From assembly GCA_035510775.1 (NCBI GenBank), contig DATKGP010000033.1:1-22373 (forward strand): a stretch of DNA of 22,373 nucleotides, read 5' to 3'. Below, one piece after another: positions 1-7,915 of this stretch (its first letter is position 1; every line of letters begins with the position of its first letter). The notes below the pieces were generated by a model. It had not been told where the DNA came from and searched no databases. It saw only the letters and a list, made by a program, of their open reading frames with translations. This stretch comes from DATKGP01 sp035510775 (GTDB taxonomy: Bacteria > Patescibacteriota > UBA1384 > 2-12-FULL-50-11). The position numbers were made by a program, and so were the translations under genes.

Positions 1-1615
1 GCAGTTTGTTTTTGCGGGTGACGTCGCCGCCGTATAGTTTGGCAATGACGTCTTTACGAAACGGGGGAATATCGGCTCGGGCGATAATCTTGCCGCCGAT
101 AGCGGTTTGTAAACTTACAGCGAAGCTCTGGCGCGGGATTAGCTCTTTAAGTTTTTCCACCAAATTGCGGCCGTAGCGCTCGGCCTTGTTTCTGACCATA
201 TATTGCGTCAGGGCATCGACTTTGTCGCCGGCCACCAACAAATCGACCGCGACCAAATCAGCCGGCCTATCTTCGAGGTAGCGGTAATCCATCGAGGCGT
301 AGCCGGAGGTGGAGGATTTTAGTCGGTCGTAAAAATCGATAATGACTTCCGAGAGAGGAGCGGTGTAGGAGCAAATTACCCGATCGCCAACGTACTCGAC
401 TTTGACAAACTGGGAGCGAATTTGAGCAACCAGCTCGCTGACGGCGCCGTAATATTTTTGTGGGGTGACGATTTCTAGCTCGACCCACGGCTCTTCCCAA
501 CCTTGAGCAGTTTCTTTGTAGGCGACGGTTGGGGTGGTGACCAAAACATTAATATCGAACTCTCGATACAGCCGTTCTTTGATAATGTCTAAATGGAGCA
601 AACCCAAGAAACCGACGTTGTAGCCCGGCCCAAGCGCCTGGGAATTGACCGGCTCGTAGACGAGCGAGGCATCGGAGAGTTTTAGTTTATCGAGAGCGAC
701 AGTCAGCGCGCGCTCTTGCCCGGCTTCGGGAAAGAACGAGGCGTAAATCATCGGCTTGGGCATTTTGTAGCCGGCCAAGGCGGGGGACTGTGCCGAAGAA
801 ACAATCGTGTCGCCGACTCGACAGTCGCGGACGGTTTTCAAACCGGTCGCCACGTACCCTATCTCGCCGGTTTTAAGCGAAGGTTGGGGGACTCGTTTTA
901 GTTGCAAATAACCCGTCTGCAAACAATCGAAGCTGGCTTCGGTGGCTTTCATGGTCATCTTGGCGTTGGTGGCTATCTCCCCCGCCACGACTTTTACATA
1001 GGCAACGACACCCAAAAATTGATCAAAATATGAATCAAAAACCAGCGCCTGCAGCGGCTGATCCGCCGTGGTCTCGGGTGCGGGCACACGTTCAATAATT
1101 GCCTCAAGCAGCTCCCCCACTCCCTCGCCAGTTTTGCCAGAGACATAGCATATGTCTTCTTCTTGGAAGCCTAGTAGCGCAACCAACTCCTGTGTAGTTT
1201 CTATAATTTGAGCGGTTGGCAAATCAATTTTGTTAATGGCCGGTATCACCGCCAAGCCGAGCTGCTGAACCAGAGCTAAGTTGGTCAGTGTCTGGGCTTG
1301 AATCCCCTGGCTGGCGTCAACCAGCAGCACCACTCCTTCAACAGCGGCTAGCGACCGCGAAACTTCGTAGCCAAAATCAACGTGACCCGGTGTGTCGATC
1401 AAGTTCAACTGATAGTCTTTTCCAGTGAGCTGATAAAACATCCGAGCGGGATTGAGTTTAATGGTAATGCCCCGCTCTTTTTCCAGCTCCATCGTATCGA
1501 GCAACTGATCACCCGAGCCAACTTTGACGGCGCCAGTAAATTCCAGCAAACGATCGGCCAGTGTCGACTTGCCATGGTCTATGTGAGCCGTTATACAAAA
1601 ATTTCTGATTTCCAT
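1..1615 (-). CDS. lepA: Elongation factor 4 (LepA), 3' end cut by window edge
   Basis: LepA is a translational GTPase that binds the ribosome and promotes back-translocation or recovery of stalled elongation complexes. Read leftward from the ATG at 1615, the product begins MEIRNFCITAHIDHGKSTLA, which holds the P-loop (AHIDHGKS). It continues with the switch II DTPGHVDF motif and the NKID guanine-specificity motif. The LepA-specific C-terminal domain is present (for example the GLLHLDIIKERL stretch) and the frame reaches YGGDVTRKNKL at the edge. That YGGD-[VI]-[ST]-RK signature lies near the LepA C terminus, so only about 20-30 residues should be missing. The next gene upstream on the same strand is a 50-residue membrane protein ending 36 nt before this start, so lepA is probably last in, or co-transcribed with, the murJ transcription unit. 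No clear Shine-Dalgarno is visible. Confidence 0.96.
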   Translation of the reverse strand, partial: MEIRNFCITAHIDHGKSTLADRLLEFTGAVKVGSGDQLLDTMELEKERGITIKLNPARMFYQLTGKDYQLNLIDTPGHVDFGYEVSRSLAAVEGVVLLVDASQGIQAQTLTNLALVQQLGLAVIPAINKIDLPTAQIIETTQELVALLGFQEEDICYVSGKTGEGVGELLEAIIERVPAPETTADQPLQALVFDSYFDQFLGVVAYVKVVAGEIATNAKMTMKATEASFDCLQTGYLQLKRVPQPSLKTGEIGYVATGLKTVRDCRVGDTIVSSAQSPALAGYKMPKPMIYASFFPEAGQERALTVALDKLKLSDASLVYEPVNSQALGPGYNVGFLGLLHLDIIKERLYREFDINVLVTTPTVAYKETAQGWEEPWVELEIVTPQKYYGAVSELVAQIRSQFVKVEYVGDRVICSYTAPLSEVIIDFYDRLKSSTSGYASMDYRYLEDRPADLVAVDLLVAGDKVDALTQYMVRNKAERYGRNLVEKLKELIPRQSFAVSLQTAIGGKIIARADIPPFRKDVIAKLYGGDVTRKNKL

Positions 1616-1651
1616 CAGTTACAATTTTACCCTGAAACGACGGAAAAGTCC

Positions 1652-1804
1652 TTACGGCAGATAATATTTTTTAACCAAAAACCAAAGTAGACCCAAGATA
1701 AAAAGGCCAACAACAACCGCCGCGACCACGCAGCCACAGCCGGTCGAGTGACGGTACTTATCTAACTCTCGGTAGAATCCTGTCTGGTCTTGATTAGCTG
1801 CCAT
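1652..1804 (-). CDS. 50-residue single-helix membrane protein overlapping the murJ 3' end
   Basis: This gene is easily missed because it encodes only 50 residues. The ATG is at 1804 and the TAA at 1652-1654. The first 43 nt lie in another frame inside the end of murJ. The product starts MAANQDQTGFYRELDKY, a polar stretch, then has a CGC motif at about residues 23-25. A strongly hydrophobic segment follows (about 26-44, valine/leucine rich), then a short basic tail (KKYYLP). This layout is typical of a small single-pass membrane protein with the N terminus outside or a signal-anchor. There is no strong ribosome binding site, so translation may be coupled to murJ termination. It sits between murJ and lepA in the same direction. 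The function is unknown; a role beside MurJ or in the envelope is a guess from position only. Confidence 0.7.
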   Translation of the reverse strand: MAANQDQTGFYRELDKYRHSTGCGCVVAAVVVGLFILGLLWFLVKKYYLP

Positions 1805-3381
1805 TGTTCAAGTTTAAGGACTTTGCTCCAGAACAGGTAAAAACCCATGCCCAGCCCCAAACCGATAACGATTTCCACGAACTTGGCAGTCGATTGGCCG
1901 ACACCGAGTTGGCTAGAAACATACGGAGCAATCTCTCGGCTGATGGCGAAGACCACCGCCGTCACCAAGCTGCCGAGAAGTAGCCACAGAAAATTCTGTC
2001 GGCCGTTGTCGTCGACGAAAAGTGTTTTGAGCGGCAGCTTCAAGTTGAACCACAATAATACCGCGTTGAGGAACGAGCCGATGGAGAAGGCTAGAGCCAA
2101 ACCGGCTACGTCGAGACCGGTCGTACGAGCAAAAATCTCCGCCAGTAACCACGAGACACCCAGCGATAGCAGACTGTAAACCGTTGGCTTGATAGTGTCG
2201 CCGCGAGCAAAGTATGCCCTGGCCAGCAACAAAACCACGCCTTGGAAAAACAGCGACATCACCATAAAGCCGAAGGTCGCCACAGCGCTCGAGATTTCCT
2301 GGTGGCCGATCGAATGACCCAAGGCAATGTAAAACTCCATAATCGGCTGACGGAACATAATCAAGAAAGTCGTCACCGGCAGGAAGATAAAGATAATCAG
2401 CCGAATTGCCTTGCCAATTAGGTATTGAAATTCGGCGTGTTCGTTCTTGGCAAAATGCCTGGCAAAATCTGGCAGAATCGCCATGGCCAGGGTGTTGGCC
2501 AAAAGTAGAACCGGTGCCGTCTGCAAATCGTCGGTCAAGGTATAAATAGAGATAGCACCGGAGCGAAAATGCGAGGCAATTTGATAGTAGGCAATCAGTA
2601 GTAGCTGGGTGCTGGTCAAGGCAATGGCTCGGGGAACCATCAACTTAACGACGTAGGCCACCTCGCGGCTTTTGAAGCCAGTCTCGAATTTAAACTTCCA
2701 GCCTAGGTGTAAGAGTGATGGCATCTGAACCAAAAAGTGGGCGGCCGCCCCAAATACCACCCCAAAAACCAGGACCGGAATACCATATTTCGGCAGCATT
2801 AAGGCGGCGCCGATGATTGCCAAGTTGTAGACAATTGGGGCGATGGCCGGAGCAAAAAATCGGCGTTTGGCCTGGAGAGCCGAAGTAGAAATTTGCGAGA
2901 TGGTAAAAAATAGCGGGCTTAAAAGCATCGCTTGGGCAAGCAGAGTTGTCTTGACGATGTTCTCGTGGGTAAAACCAGGGAAGATTATCGGCATAATCAT
3001 TGGCATCACGAAATACAAAACTACCACCCCCAGAACAATCGCCACGATGGCGGTTGAGAGCAGAACGTTGTAGGTCTGCCAGAATTTTTCATCGTCGCCG
3101 TCGGTGTCAATTTTCACTAGCATCGGGAGAATCGCCGAAGCCAAAGCGCCGACAATTAGAATTTGATACAAAAAGTCCGGCAAGGCGAAGGCGGCGTAGT
3201 AGTTGTCGAGTGAGCCGATTGAGCCAAAAGCGATGCCAGCGCGGTTGGCGATAATAATATTTCGCAGCAACCCCAAAACGTTGCTAATTAGAACAGTCAC
3301 AAAAAGAATGCCGATAGCTTGCTTGAGGTTGTGCGAGCGAGTCATCAAGCCGCTCAAACGGCGAAAAGGCGTCATCGCCAT
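1762..3381 (-). CDS. murJ: Lipid II flippase MurJ (MviN family)
   Basis: MurJ moves the peptidoglycan precursor lipid II from the inner to the outer leaflet of the cytoplasmic membrane. The product is 539 residues, close to the usual 500-550, and is almost wholly hydrophobic with about 14 predicted helices. The N-terminal region has the family pattern NVLGLLRNIIIANRAG (about residues 34-50), with the conserved arginine after the LG[LF] turn. This is followed by the alternating helices of the MATE/MOP exporter fold. The start is ambiguous between the ATG at 3381 (MAMTPF) and the ATG at 3375; no strong Shine-Dalgarno separates them. It lies 27 nt behind the cohesin gene and overlaps the following small membrane gene by 43 nt, so the genes are probably co-transcribed. 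Confidence 0.93.
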   Translation of the reverse strand: MAMTPFRRLSGLMTRSHNLKQAIGILFVTVLISNVLGLLRNIIIANRAGIAFGSIGSLDNYYAAFALPDFLYQILIVGALASAILPMLVKIDTDGDDEKFWQTYNVLLSTAIVAIVLGVVVLYFVMPMIMPIIFPGFTHENIVKTTLLAQAMLLSPLFFTISQISTSALQAKRRFFAPAIAPIVYNLAIIGAALMLPKYGIPVLVFGVVFGAAAHFLVQMPSLLHLGWKFKFETGFKSREVAYVVKLMVPRAIALTSTQLLLIAYYQIASHFRSGAISIYTLTDDLQTAPVLLLANTLAMAILPDFARHFAKNEHAEFQYLIGKAIRLIIFIFLPVTTFLIMFRQPIMEFYIALGHSIGHQEISSAVATFGFMVMSLFFQGVVLLLARAYFARGDTIKPTVYSLLSLGVSWLLAEIFARTTGLDVAGLALAFSIGSFLNAVLLWFNLKLPLKTLFVDDNGRQNFLWLLLGSLVTAVVFAISREIAPYVSSQLGVGQSTAKFVEIVIGLGLGMGFYLFWSKVLKLEQWQLIKTRQDSTES

Positions 3382-3408
3382 AATTTTACCACAGTCTCCT
3401 GGTGCAGC

Positions 3409-4728
3409 CTACTTGGCTCGAGCGAGGCGGACGAACAATAGGCCGAGCAGAACTAGACCAGCCAATAAACCTACTAAAGTCGATAGAACCACCCGATTGG
3501 GTTGGACGATGTCACCGCTGGAGGTGACGGGAATTTGTTTGTCGAGATAGTTCGGGTCAAAGGCTTGAGTGGCTTGGGCAATTTGCTTGCCTCCGGCCGT
3601 CGCCACAAACGTCACAGTTTGAGCCGAGGTTAGCTTGGTAGTTAGGTCGGCTTGGTACAGACCGCCAACTTCATCGACGGTGGAAAAATCGGCTTGACCG
3701 TCTTGAACTTGGAAGGTTGGATTCAAACCTGTGATAATCCGCCCTTGGTCATCGGTGGCAATTAGAAAAACCGTCGCCGATTCTTTGGCCGTTGGTGCCG
3801 AAGTTATTAACTGGGCTCGGGCAACGCCAGTCGAATCTGGAGCGCTAGTGACGGTGGTGAAACTTTTGAGCGAGCTAGAAACTTCGCTGGTTTTGTCAGC
3901 GTTGATGGCCGTTACCTTATAATAGTACTGGGTGGACGGCTTGAGGCCGAGGAGCTTGACTGCCCAGTTGCTGGAGTTGCCAACCGGCGCCAGGGAGCTG
4001 CCGAGTTTGTCGGTATCACCAAAATCAATTCGTAAGTTACTTTGGTACGTCAAGCCGACAGTAATTAGAGCGGAATCGTACAAAGGTATGGCCTGAATAC
4101 TCTCGAGCCGCTGACTGCTAGATGTTCGGTTGGCTTGGTTGGTGGCCGGCTGAACCAGCGGCAGTGTTACCGGGGTCGGGTTTTCGCCGTTGACTGAAAC
4201 CAGGGCATTTTGATACGAAGTGATGCCGTTGAACATGCTTGGTCGGCTGCCGGAGTCCAACGCCGCCGCCAGGGTATCGTCTTGGGTGAAAGTAATCTGG
4301 GCGCTACCGGTTTTTAGGGCCTTAAAACGAAGCGTTCCAACCACGACGGCTCGGCCGGCCACCAGATCGAGTTGGGTTGTCGGTACTACCAGCCAACTGA
4401 TTTGGCCGGTCTGGTTTTCGAGGTTTTTGCCTTCAAAGCCCGAACCGCCGGCAGCGGTCTCAAAATTCAGAACCGTCGAGTCGTAATTTATTACCAGCTG
4501 GGCTCCGAGCATAATAGTTGATGAGGTCGGCAGGAGTTTCACTTGCGTATCAAACTCGTCGTTAGCCGCGACGTTTCTGGTTGAGGGATCCATATATATA
4601 GAGAGGCTGGGCTGATCGGCACGGAAAGTTGAGCGCGACAGGAGCACACCAGCTAGAATCACCAGCAAAGCGACAATCGCCGAGGCTATCCAAATTGTGC
4701 GGGGGGCAACGAGCCGGATTCTAGCCAT
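3409..4728 (-). CDS. Membrane-anchored cohesin / fibronectin III surface protein
   Basis: A 439-residue surface protein. Visible layout: an N-terminal signal-anchor helix (about 11-30); a cohesin-like domain (about 41-180) that opens with SLSIYMDPSTRNVAANDEFD and contains the typical LGAQLVINYDSTVLNFE and FKAL strands; a Ser/Thr/Pro/Gln-rich spacer (about 181-205); an FN3 domain (about 208-293, LKPSTQYYYKVTAINAD); a further Ig-like domain (about 300-392); a C-terminal membrane helix (about 413-434); and a short basic end. Cohesins bind dockerins through calcium-stabilised contacts. The gene directly upstream encodes a dockerin, and its stop overlaps this ATG (TAATG, one shared base at 4728), so the two are translationally coupled and probably interact. 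The anchoring at one or both ends is unlike secreted cellulosomal scaffoldins, so a role in cell-surface assembly is more likely. The substrate is unknown. Confidence 0.8.
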   Translation of the reverse strand: MARIRLVAPRTIWIASAIVALLVILAGVLLSRSTFRADQPSLSIYMDPSTRNVAANDEFDTQVKLLPTSSTIMLGAQLVINYDSTVLNFETAAGGSGFEGKNLENQTGQISWLVVPTTQLDLVAGRAVVVGTLRFKALKTGSAQITFTQDDTLAAALDSGSRPSMFNGITSYQNALVSVNGENPTPVTLPLVQPATNQANRTSSSQRLESIQAIPLYDSALITVGLTYQSNLRIDFGDTDKLGSSLAPVGNSSNWAVKLLGLKPSTQYYYKVTAINADKTSEVSSSLKSFTTVTSAPDSTGVARAQLITSAPTAKESATVFLIATDDQGRIITGLNPTFQVQDGQADFSTVDEVGGLYQADLTTKLTSAQTVTFVATAGGKQIAQATQAFDPNYLDKQIPVTSSGDIVQPNRVVLSTLVGLLAGLVLLGLLFVRLARAK

Positions 4729-5306
4729 TAGAACGCCTGCCAGGCCTTTCCGTCGGGTCGAGCCGCCCCGACACCTTGATTTAATTTAACTAGCGATAGA
4801 TCCAAAACCGTCACGCGACCGTCGCCATCAATATCGGCGCTGCCGACATTCGTATCATTGGCGGCGAAAATTTGAGCCGAAACCGCCTGTTCGTCAGCAC
4901 CGTCAACAACGTTGTCGCCGTTGCTATCGCCTAGCCTAGGCGCGTAGGTCAAATCTTGTGTCAGCGGCCAGTTGAAGTCTCGGCTAAAAGCCAAGGCCTG
5001 GGGCAGCCGCACCCAAATTTTTAAACTGCCATTGTGGCCAGCTAGCAGTGGCGAAAGAGCAATCGTGTGGCAATCGGCCAGGCTGACGGTTTGGTCGGTT
5101 AGGTTTTGATTTTCGCCAGCAATTCGTAGGACGACTTGGGCTTCTTTAGGACAATAACTAGTCGGTAAATCGTCAAGCACCAGGCTGCCCGTAACTTGGC
5201 TTTTCTTCTGCAAATTCAATAACTGCCAGGCCGATAGTCCGACTAAAATTAAAATCGCCAGGCTAATTAACATCCACAAACTTCGTTTTTTGGCGCCGAG
5301 TGACAT
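4728..5306 (-). CDS. Membrane-anchored dockerin-domain protein
   Basis: A 192-residue protein with a basic N terminus (GAKKR), one membrane helix (about 9-28), a globular domain (about 37-120) holding a possible disulfide pair (Cys52 and Cys79), and a C-terminal type I dockerin (about 126-178). The dockerin shows two calcium-loop repeats: GDSNGDNVVDGADEQAV and ADIDGDGRVTVLDLSLVKLN. The Asp/Asn ligands are at loop positions 1, 3, 5 and 12, and each is followed by an F-helix. Dockerins bind cohesins, and the next gene on the strand encodes a cohesin, overlapping by one base. I infer a dedicated envelope pair, though binding could also be in trans to other surface proteins. No enzyme domain is attached, so it is not a classic cellulosomal enzyme. 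Confidence 0.82.
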   Translation of the reverse strand: MSLGAKKRSLWMLISLAILILVGLSAWQLLNLQKKSQVTGSLVLDDLPTSYCPKEAQVVLRIAGENQNLTDQTVSLADCHTIALSPLLAGHNGSLKIWVRLPQALAFSRDFNWPLTQDLTYAPRLGDSNGDNVVDGADEQAVSAQIFAANDTNVGSADIDGDGRVTVLDLSLVKLNQGVGAARPDGKAWQAF

Positions 5307-5348
5307 CTGTTATCAGCCTAGCACAGAGGGGAAATTCTGGCGAGCCAC

Positions 5349-5361
5349 GCCTCGCGGAGGC
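5349..5361. other. GC-rich hairpin between two minus-strand genes
   Basis: GCCTC-GCG-GAGGC forms a 5-bp stem inside a very GC-rich spacer between the two-helix protein gene and the dockerin gene. There is no following T run on either strand, so it is not a convincing intrinsic terminator. It could stabilise mRNA ends or simply be compositional. Confidence 0.3.
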
Positions 5362-5375
5362 CGCGGGCGGGCGAG

Positions 5376-5654
5376 TTAGTTACCAAGATTTCGCAAATGA
5401 CGGATAACAAACCAAATTATTCCGAACATGCCGAGTAGAATTCCGTTAACAATCAGCAGTTGGGTGCCCAAAACGCCTTGATTGGCTCCGGCATTGCAGA
5501 GCGCTCCGGTGCTGTCACAGACCGTCGCCCCCTGAAATATAAACTGCCGACCGTACATAATTATCAAAGCCAGGTTGGCCAAGACGACAATGGCTAGAAC
5601 AATAGTCAAGTAAGATTTGGCAAAGCGTTGCATCAGATCCCTCGCCTTAACCAT
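5376..5654 (-). CDS. Small two-helix membrane protein, unknown family
   Basis: A 92-residue protein. It has a short basic N terminus (MVKARDLMQRFAKS), a first hydrophobic helix (about 15-34), and a 30-residue loop with two cysteines (VCDSTGALCN) that could form a disulfide outside the membrane. A second helix (about 63-84) and a basic C-terminal tail (RHLRNLGN) follow. It is the first gene of the minus-strand run through dockerin, cohesin and murJ, and it is divergent from the DUF2207 gene with only 37 nt between starts. I do not recognise the family. The two-helix plus disulfide-loop pattern is common among CPR envelope proteins, but that is only a resemblance. Confidence 0.65.
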   Translation of the reverse strand: MVKARDLMQRFAKSYLTIVLAIVVLANLALIIMYGRQFIFQGATVCDSTGALCNAGANQGVLGTQLLIVNGILLGMFGIIWFVIRHLRNLGN

Positions 5655-5691
5655 ACCGCTATTTCCCCAACTGGGCTACGATGGAAAAAGT

Positions 5692-7275
5692 ATGTCTAAG
5701 TATTTACTCGGTTTCGGCCTGGCAGTTGCTGTTTGCCTCTGCCCATTTTCAACAACCCGGGCGGCCGTTGCTACCGACGGAACACTGGCGGTAGTGATAA
5801 ATATGGAAAAGACTGGCCAGGTTCAGGTTAGCGAGACCATCAATTATCGAAACCCTTCCCAGCTATCGTGGATAATTCAGAGCGCCTACCAAGATTTGAA
5901 CGTCCAGAACCAGGGCGCGTCAGTCTCGTTTTCCAGCCAAAACGGCGGCGACCACACTCTCATCACTTCTGCGTCTCCCAGCAAGAGCTGGGTTTTAACC
6001 TACACTTCCGTCGACAACTTAATTCGCCACAACGACCAAGACCAACTTTTCTTTAAAATTTTTGAAGAACCGGGACTAAACTTGGCCGATATTAATGTCA
6101 GCTTCAATCTTCCACCGGGAACTTACCCCGATAAGGGGCTGACAAGTAATGTTTACGCCATTAACGGCGTGGCCGAGGCCAAGCTAGTTGGCTCGTCCAG
6201 CCAGAGCGTCAGTTATCACCTCGACTACGCCGGGCCGAAAGCTCTGCTAACTTTTAGCGCCACCTGGCCGAAAAGCTTTTTGTCTCTGACCAGGTACCAA
6301 GAGCTCAAACTGACGCTGTCGAATCTCGAATTGATACCTTGGATAGTTTTGGGCGGACTGCTGCCGCTGCTGGGGTTACTAGCTTTTGGCGATTTGCTTT
6401 GGAAATCCAAAAAAGCCACCAGACAGGTGAGCGAAATCATCGACCGGCCGCCCGAAGAAATTTCCCCGATGTTAGTCGGCGTGCTAGTCAACAAAAAAAT
6501 TTCCAAGGAAGAAATCGCCGCCGTAATTATCGACTTATGCTCCCGCGGCTACTTGGTTATCGTCCACAAAAATAGCGGTTACTACCTTGGTCAGCGTAAA
6601 CCGTTCGATGAAAATCTCCAACCCTGGGAGAAGCTCTTTTTGGAACAACTTCTGGCAGGCACCGACGGCAAGATTTCGGCCGACAACTTAACCGACTTGG
6701 CCAGTCAGTCGCTGTACAGCCCAGCTATTCGCCAAGCATTTTCAGATGTTTATCAAATCATATCTGACAAGACATATTTCAAGGAAAATCCCCACCTAAC
6801 CCGTATCCGCTACAAACTAGTCGCTCTATTTATATATTTTGCCGGCATTGCTGGCGCCATCTGGTTGGCGGCCACTGATTCCAGCCCGTATCTGTTAATT
6901 CCTTTGGCCGGAACAGTTTTGCTAGCCTGGCTGATTATGCATTTTTCATCAGAATTAATTAACTACTCTGCCGACGGTCTAGCGGCGCTCAATAAATGGA
7001 GAGCATTTGCTAATTACCTGAAAAACAATCAACCTTATCCAGTAAAGTCAACCACCGACCAAACTTTTCAGCGCTATTTAGCATATGCTATGGCGATGCA
7101 CGCAACCCAAGATTGGGCCGGGCGTTTTGAAAAAGCCAACCGAATGACGCTTCGACCGGATTGGTTTATTAGTTACCAAGAACAAAGCCAAACGCAGTTT
7201 GTCCACGAATTGGAAGAGTTCACCCAGTCTCTCTCACAGGTTGTCGATCATATGCGCGGACCGTCAGTCAGCTAG
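5692..7275 (+). CDS. DUF2207-type membrane protein
   Basis: A 527-residue envelope protein. I chose the ATG at 5692 (MSKYLLGFGLAVAVCLCPF) rather than the in-frame upstream start at 5617, because it places a proper signal peptide at the N terminus. The upstream start would overlap the divergent gene. Layout: signal peptide (1-25), an extracytoplasmic beta-rich domain (about 26-205, with DGTLAVVINMEKTGQVQVSE typical of the start of DUF2207), a membrane helix (about 214-236), and a cytoplasmic segment resembling a winged helix (about 255-300, ISKEEIAAVIIDLCSRGYL). Two more helices (about 376-394 and 400-418) and a cytoplasmic tail follow. DUF2207 proteins are widespread in Gram-positives and CPR and have no firm function. 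Its stop codon (7273-7275) abuts a duplicated lepB tail. Confidence 0.85.
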   Translation: MSKYLLGFGLAVAVCLCPFSTTRAAVATDGTLAVVINMEKTGQVQVSETINYRNPSQLSWIIQSAYQDLNVQNQGASVSFSSQNGGDHTLITSASPSKSWVLTYTSVDNLIRHNDQDQLFFKIFEEPGLNLADINVSFNLPPGTYPDKGLTSNVYAINGVAEAKLVGSSSQSVSYHLDYAGPKALLTFSATWPKSFLSLTRYQELKLTLSNLELIPWIVLGGLLPLLGLLAFGDLLWKSKKATRQVSEIIDRPPEEISPMLVGVLVNKKISKEEIAAVIIDLCSRGYLVIVHKNSGYYLGQRKPFDENLQPWEKLFLEQLLAGTDGKISADNLTDLASQSLYSPAIRQAFSDVYQIISDKTYFKENPHLTRIRYKLVALFIYFAGIAGAIWLAATDSSPYLLIPLAGTVLLAWLIMHFSSELINYSADGLAALNKWRAFANYLKNNQPYPVKSTTDQTFQRYLAYAMAMHATQDWAGRFEKANRMTLRPDWFISYQEQSQTQFVHELEEFTQSLSQVVDHMRGPSVS

Positions 7276-7319
7276 CTGGCTGGGTAATTTGGCAAGCTTG
7301 ACTGTGGCTTTTCCGATGA
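7274..7319. repeat. Extra copy of the lepB 3' end (copy 1)
   Basis: These 46 bases match 7381-7426 inside lepB with 44 identities, at an offset of 107 bp. Read on the minus strand they encode a second version of the lepB C terminus (KATVKLAKLPSQPAS then stop), but detached from lepB by the real stop. The copy begins at the DUF2207 stop codon. A plus-strand DUF2207 transcript reading past its stop would carry a near-perfect antisense of the lepB mRNA tail. Confidence 0.9.
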
Positions 7320-7352
7320 AGGGATTTTGACAAAATCCACATCGAAAAAGCC
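7306..7352. other. Long foldback between convergent genes
   Basis: GGCTTTTCCGATG (7306-7318) pairs with CATCGAAAAAGCC (7340-7352) with one C/A mismatch. Inside it GGATTTT (7322-7328) pairs perfectly with AAAATCC (7332-7338) around a 3-base loop. The foldback lies between the convergent DUF2207 and lepB genes, so it may end or protect both transcripts. There is no long T run on either side, which weakens a simple intrinsic-terminator reading. Confidence 0.65.
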
Positions 7353-7370
7353 CCGTCAATTCTAGTGGGT

Positions 7371-7913
7371 CTAGTCTGCAAGTTGGCTTGGTAATTTGGC
7401 AAGCTTGACTGTGGCTTTTCCGATGATGAACGATTCCGGTACCGGTCCCCAAGCCCGGGAATCGGAGCTGGCAATGCGGTTGTCGCCAAACACCAAGTAC
7501 TCGCCCGCACCGAGCGTTCGCTTAGAATCTGGCAGGGTTGTTACCGCCGGAGCCAGGTAAGGTTCTTCGAGCTGGCTGCCGTTAACATATACTTTACCAG
7601 AATTAATTTCGACAGTGTCGCCTGGCAGGCCGACGACGCGTTTTATAAAATGCTTCTGGGTTTCGCCAGGAAAGTACATGGCTACAACATCACCACGTTT
7701 TGGCTTGGAGAGGTGGTAGGCAATTTTGTTAACCCCAACAATTTGGCCGTCGATAAAATTAGGCTCCATACTTCGACCACGAACAACCAGAATTGAAAAG
7801 AAAAAATAGTGGACTATTAGACCGATAACCAAGACAATCGTCGCCGCTTTAGAAAATTCGTAAATCCAGCCAACGACCCAGTAAAGTTTTTCGGTTGTTT
7901 CCCCTCGCCTCAT
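7371..7913 (-). CDS. lepB: Signal peptidase I
   Basis: Membrane-anchored serine protease that removes signal peptides from exported proteins on the outer face of the membrane. The product is 180 residues, the compact Gram-positive-like size. There is one N-terminal helix (about 22-43), then the catalytic serine in RGRSMEPN (Ser48) and the general-base lysine in FIKRVVGLPGD (Lys91). The conserved box GDNRIASSDSRAWG (about 143-156) follows. The ATG at 7913 lies 2 nt after the ftsH stop, so the two genes form an operon and share translation signals. The last 15 residues are encoded by sequence that is duplicated downstream. Given the many signal-peptide and surface proteins nearby, it is probably the general export peptidase. 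Confidence 0.95.
   Translation of the reverse strand: MRRGETTEKLYWVVGWIYEFSKAATIVLVIGLIVHYFFFSILVVRGRSMEPNFIDGQIVGVNKIAYHLSKPKRGDVVAMYFPGETQKHFIKRVVGLPGDTVEINSGKVYVNGSQLEEPYLAPAVTTLPDSKRTLGAGEYLVFGDNRIASSDSRAWGPVPESFIIGKATVKLAKLPSQLAD
7381..7426. repeat. lepB 3' end (copy 2, inside the gene)
   Basis: This is the in-gene copy of the 46-bp repeat at 7274-7319 (two mismatches). It encodes the final residues of LepB up to shortly before the stop at 7371-7373. Confidence 0.9.
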
Positions 7914-7915
7914 GG

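Noticed and set aside
3409..5306. A cellulosome locus
   Set aside because: There is a cohesin and a dockerin but no carbohydrate-active enzyme or binding module in the neighbourhood, and both proteins are membrane-anchored.
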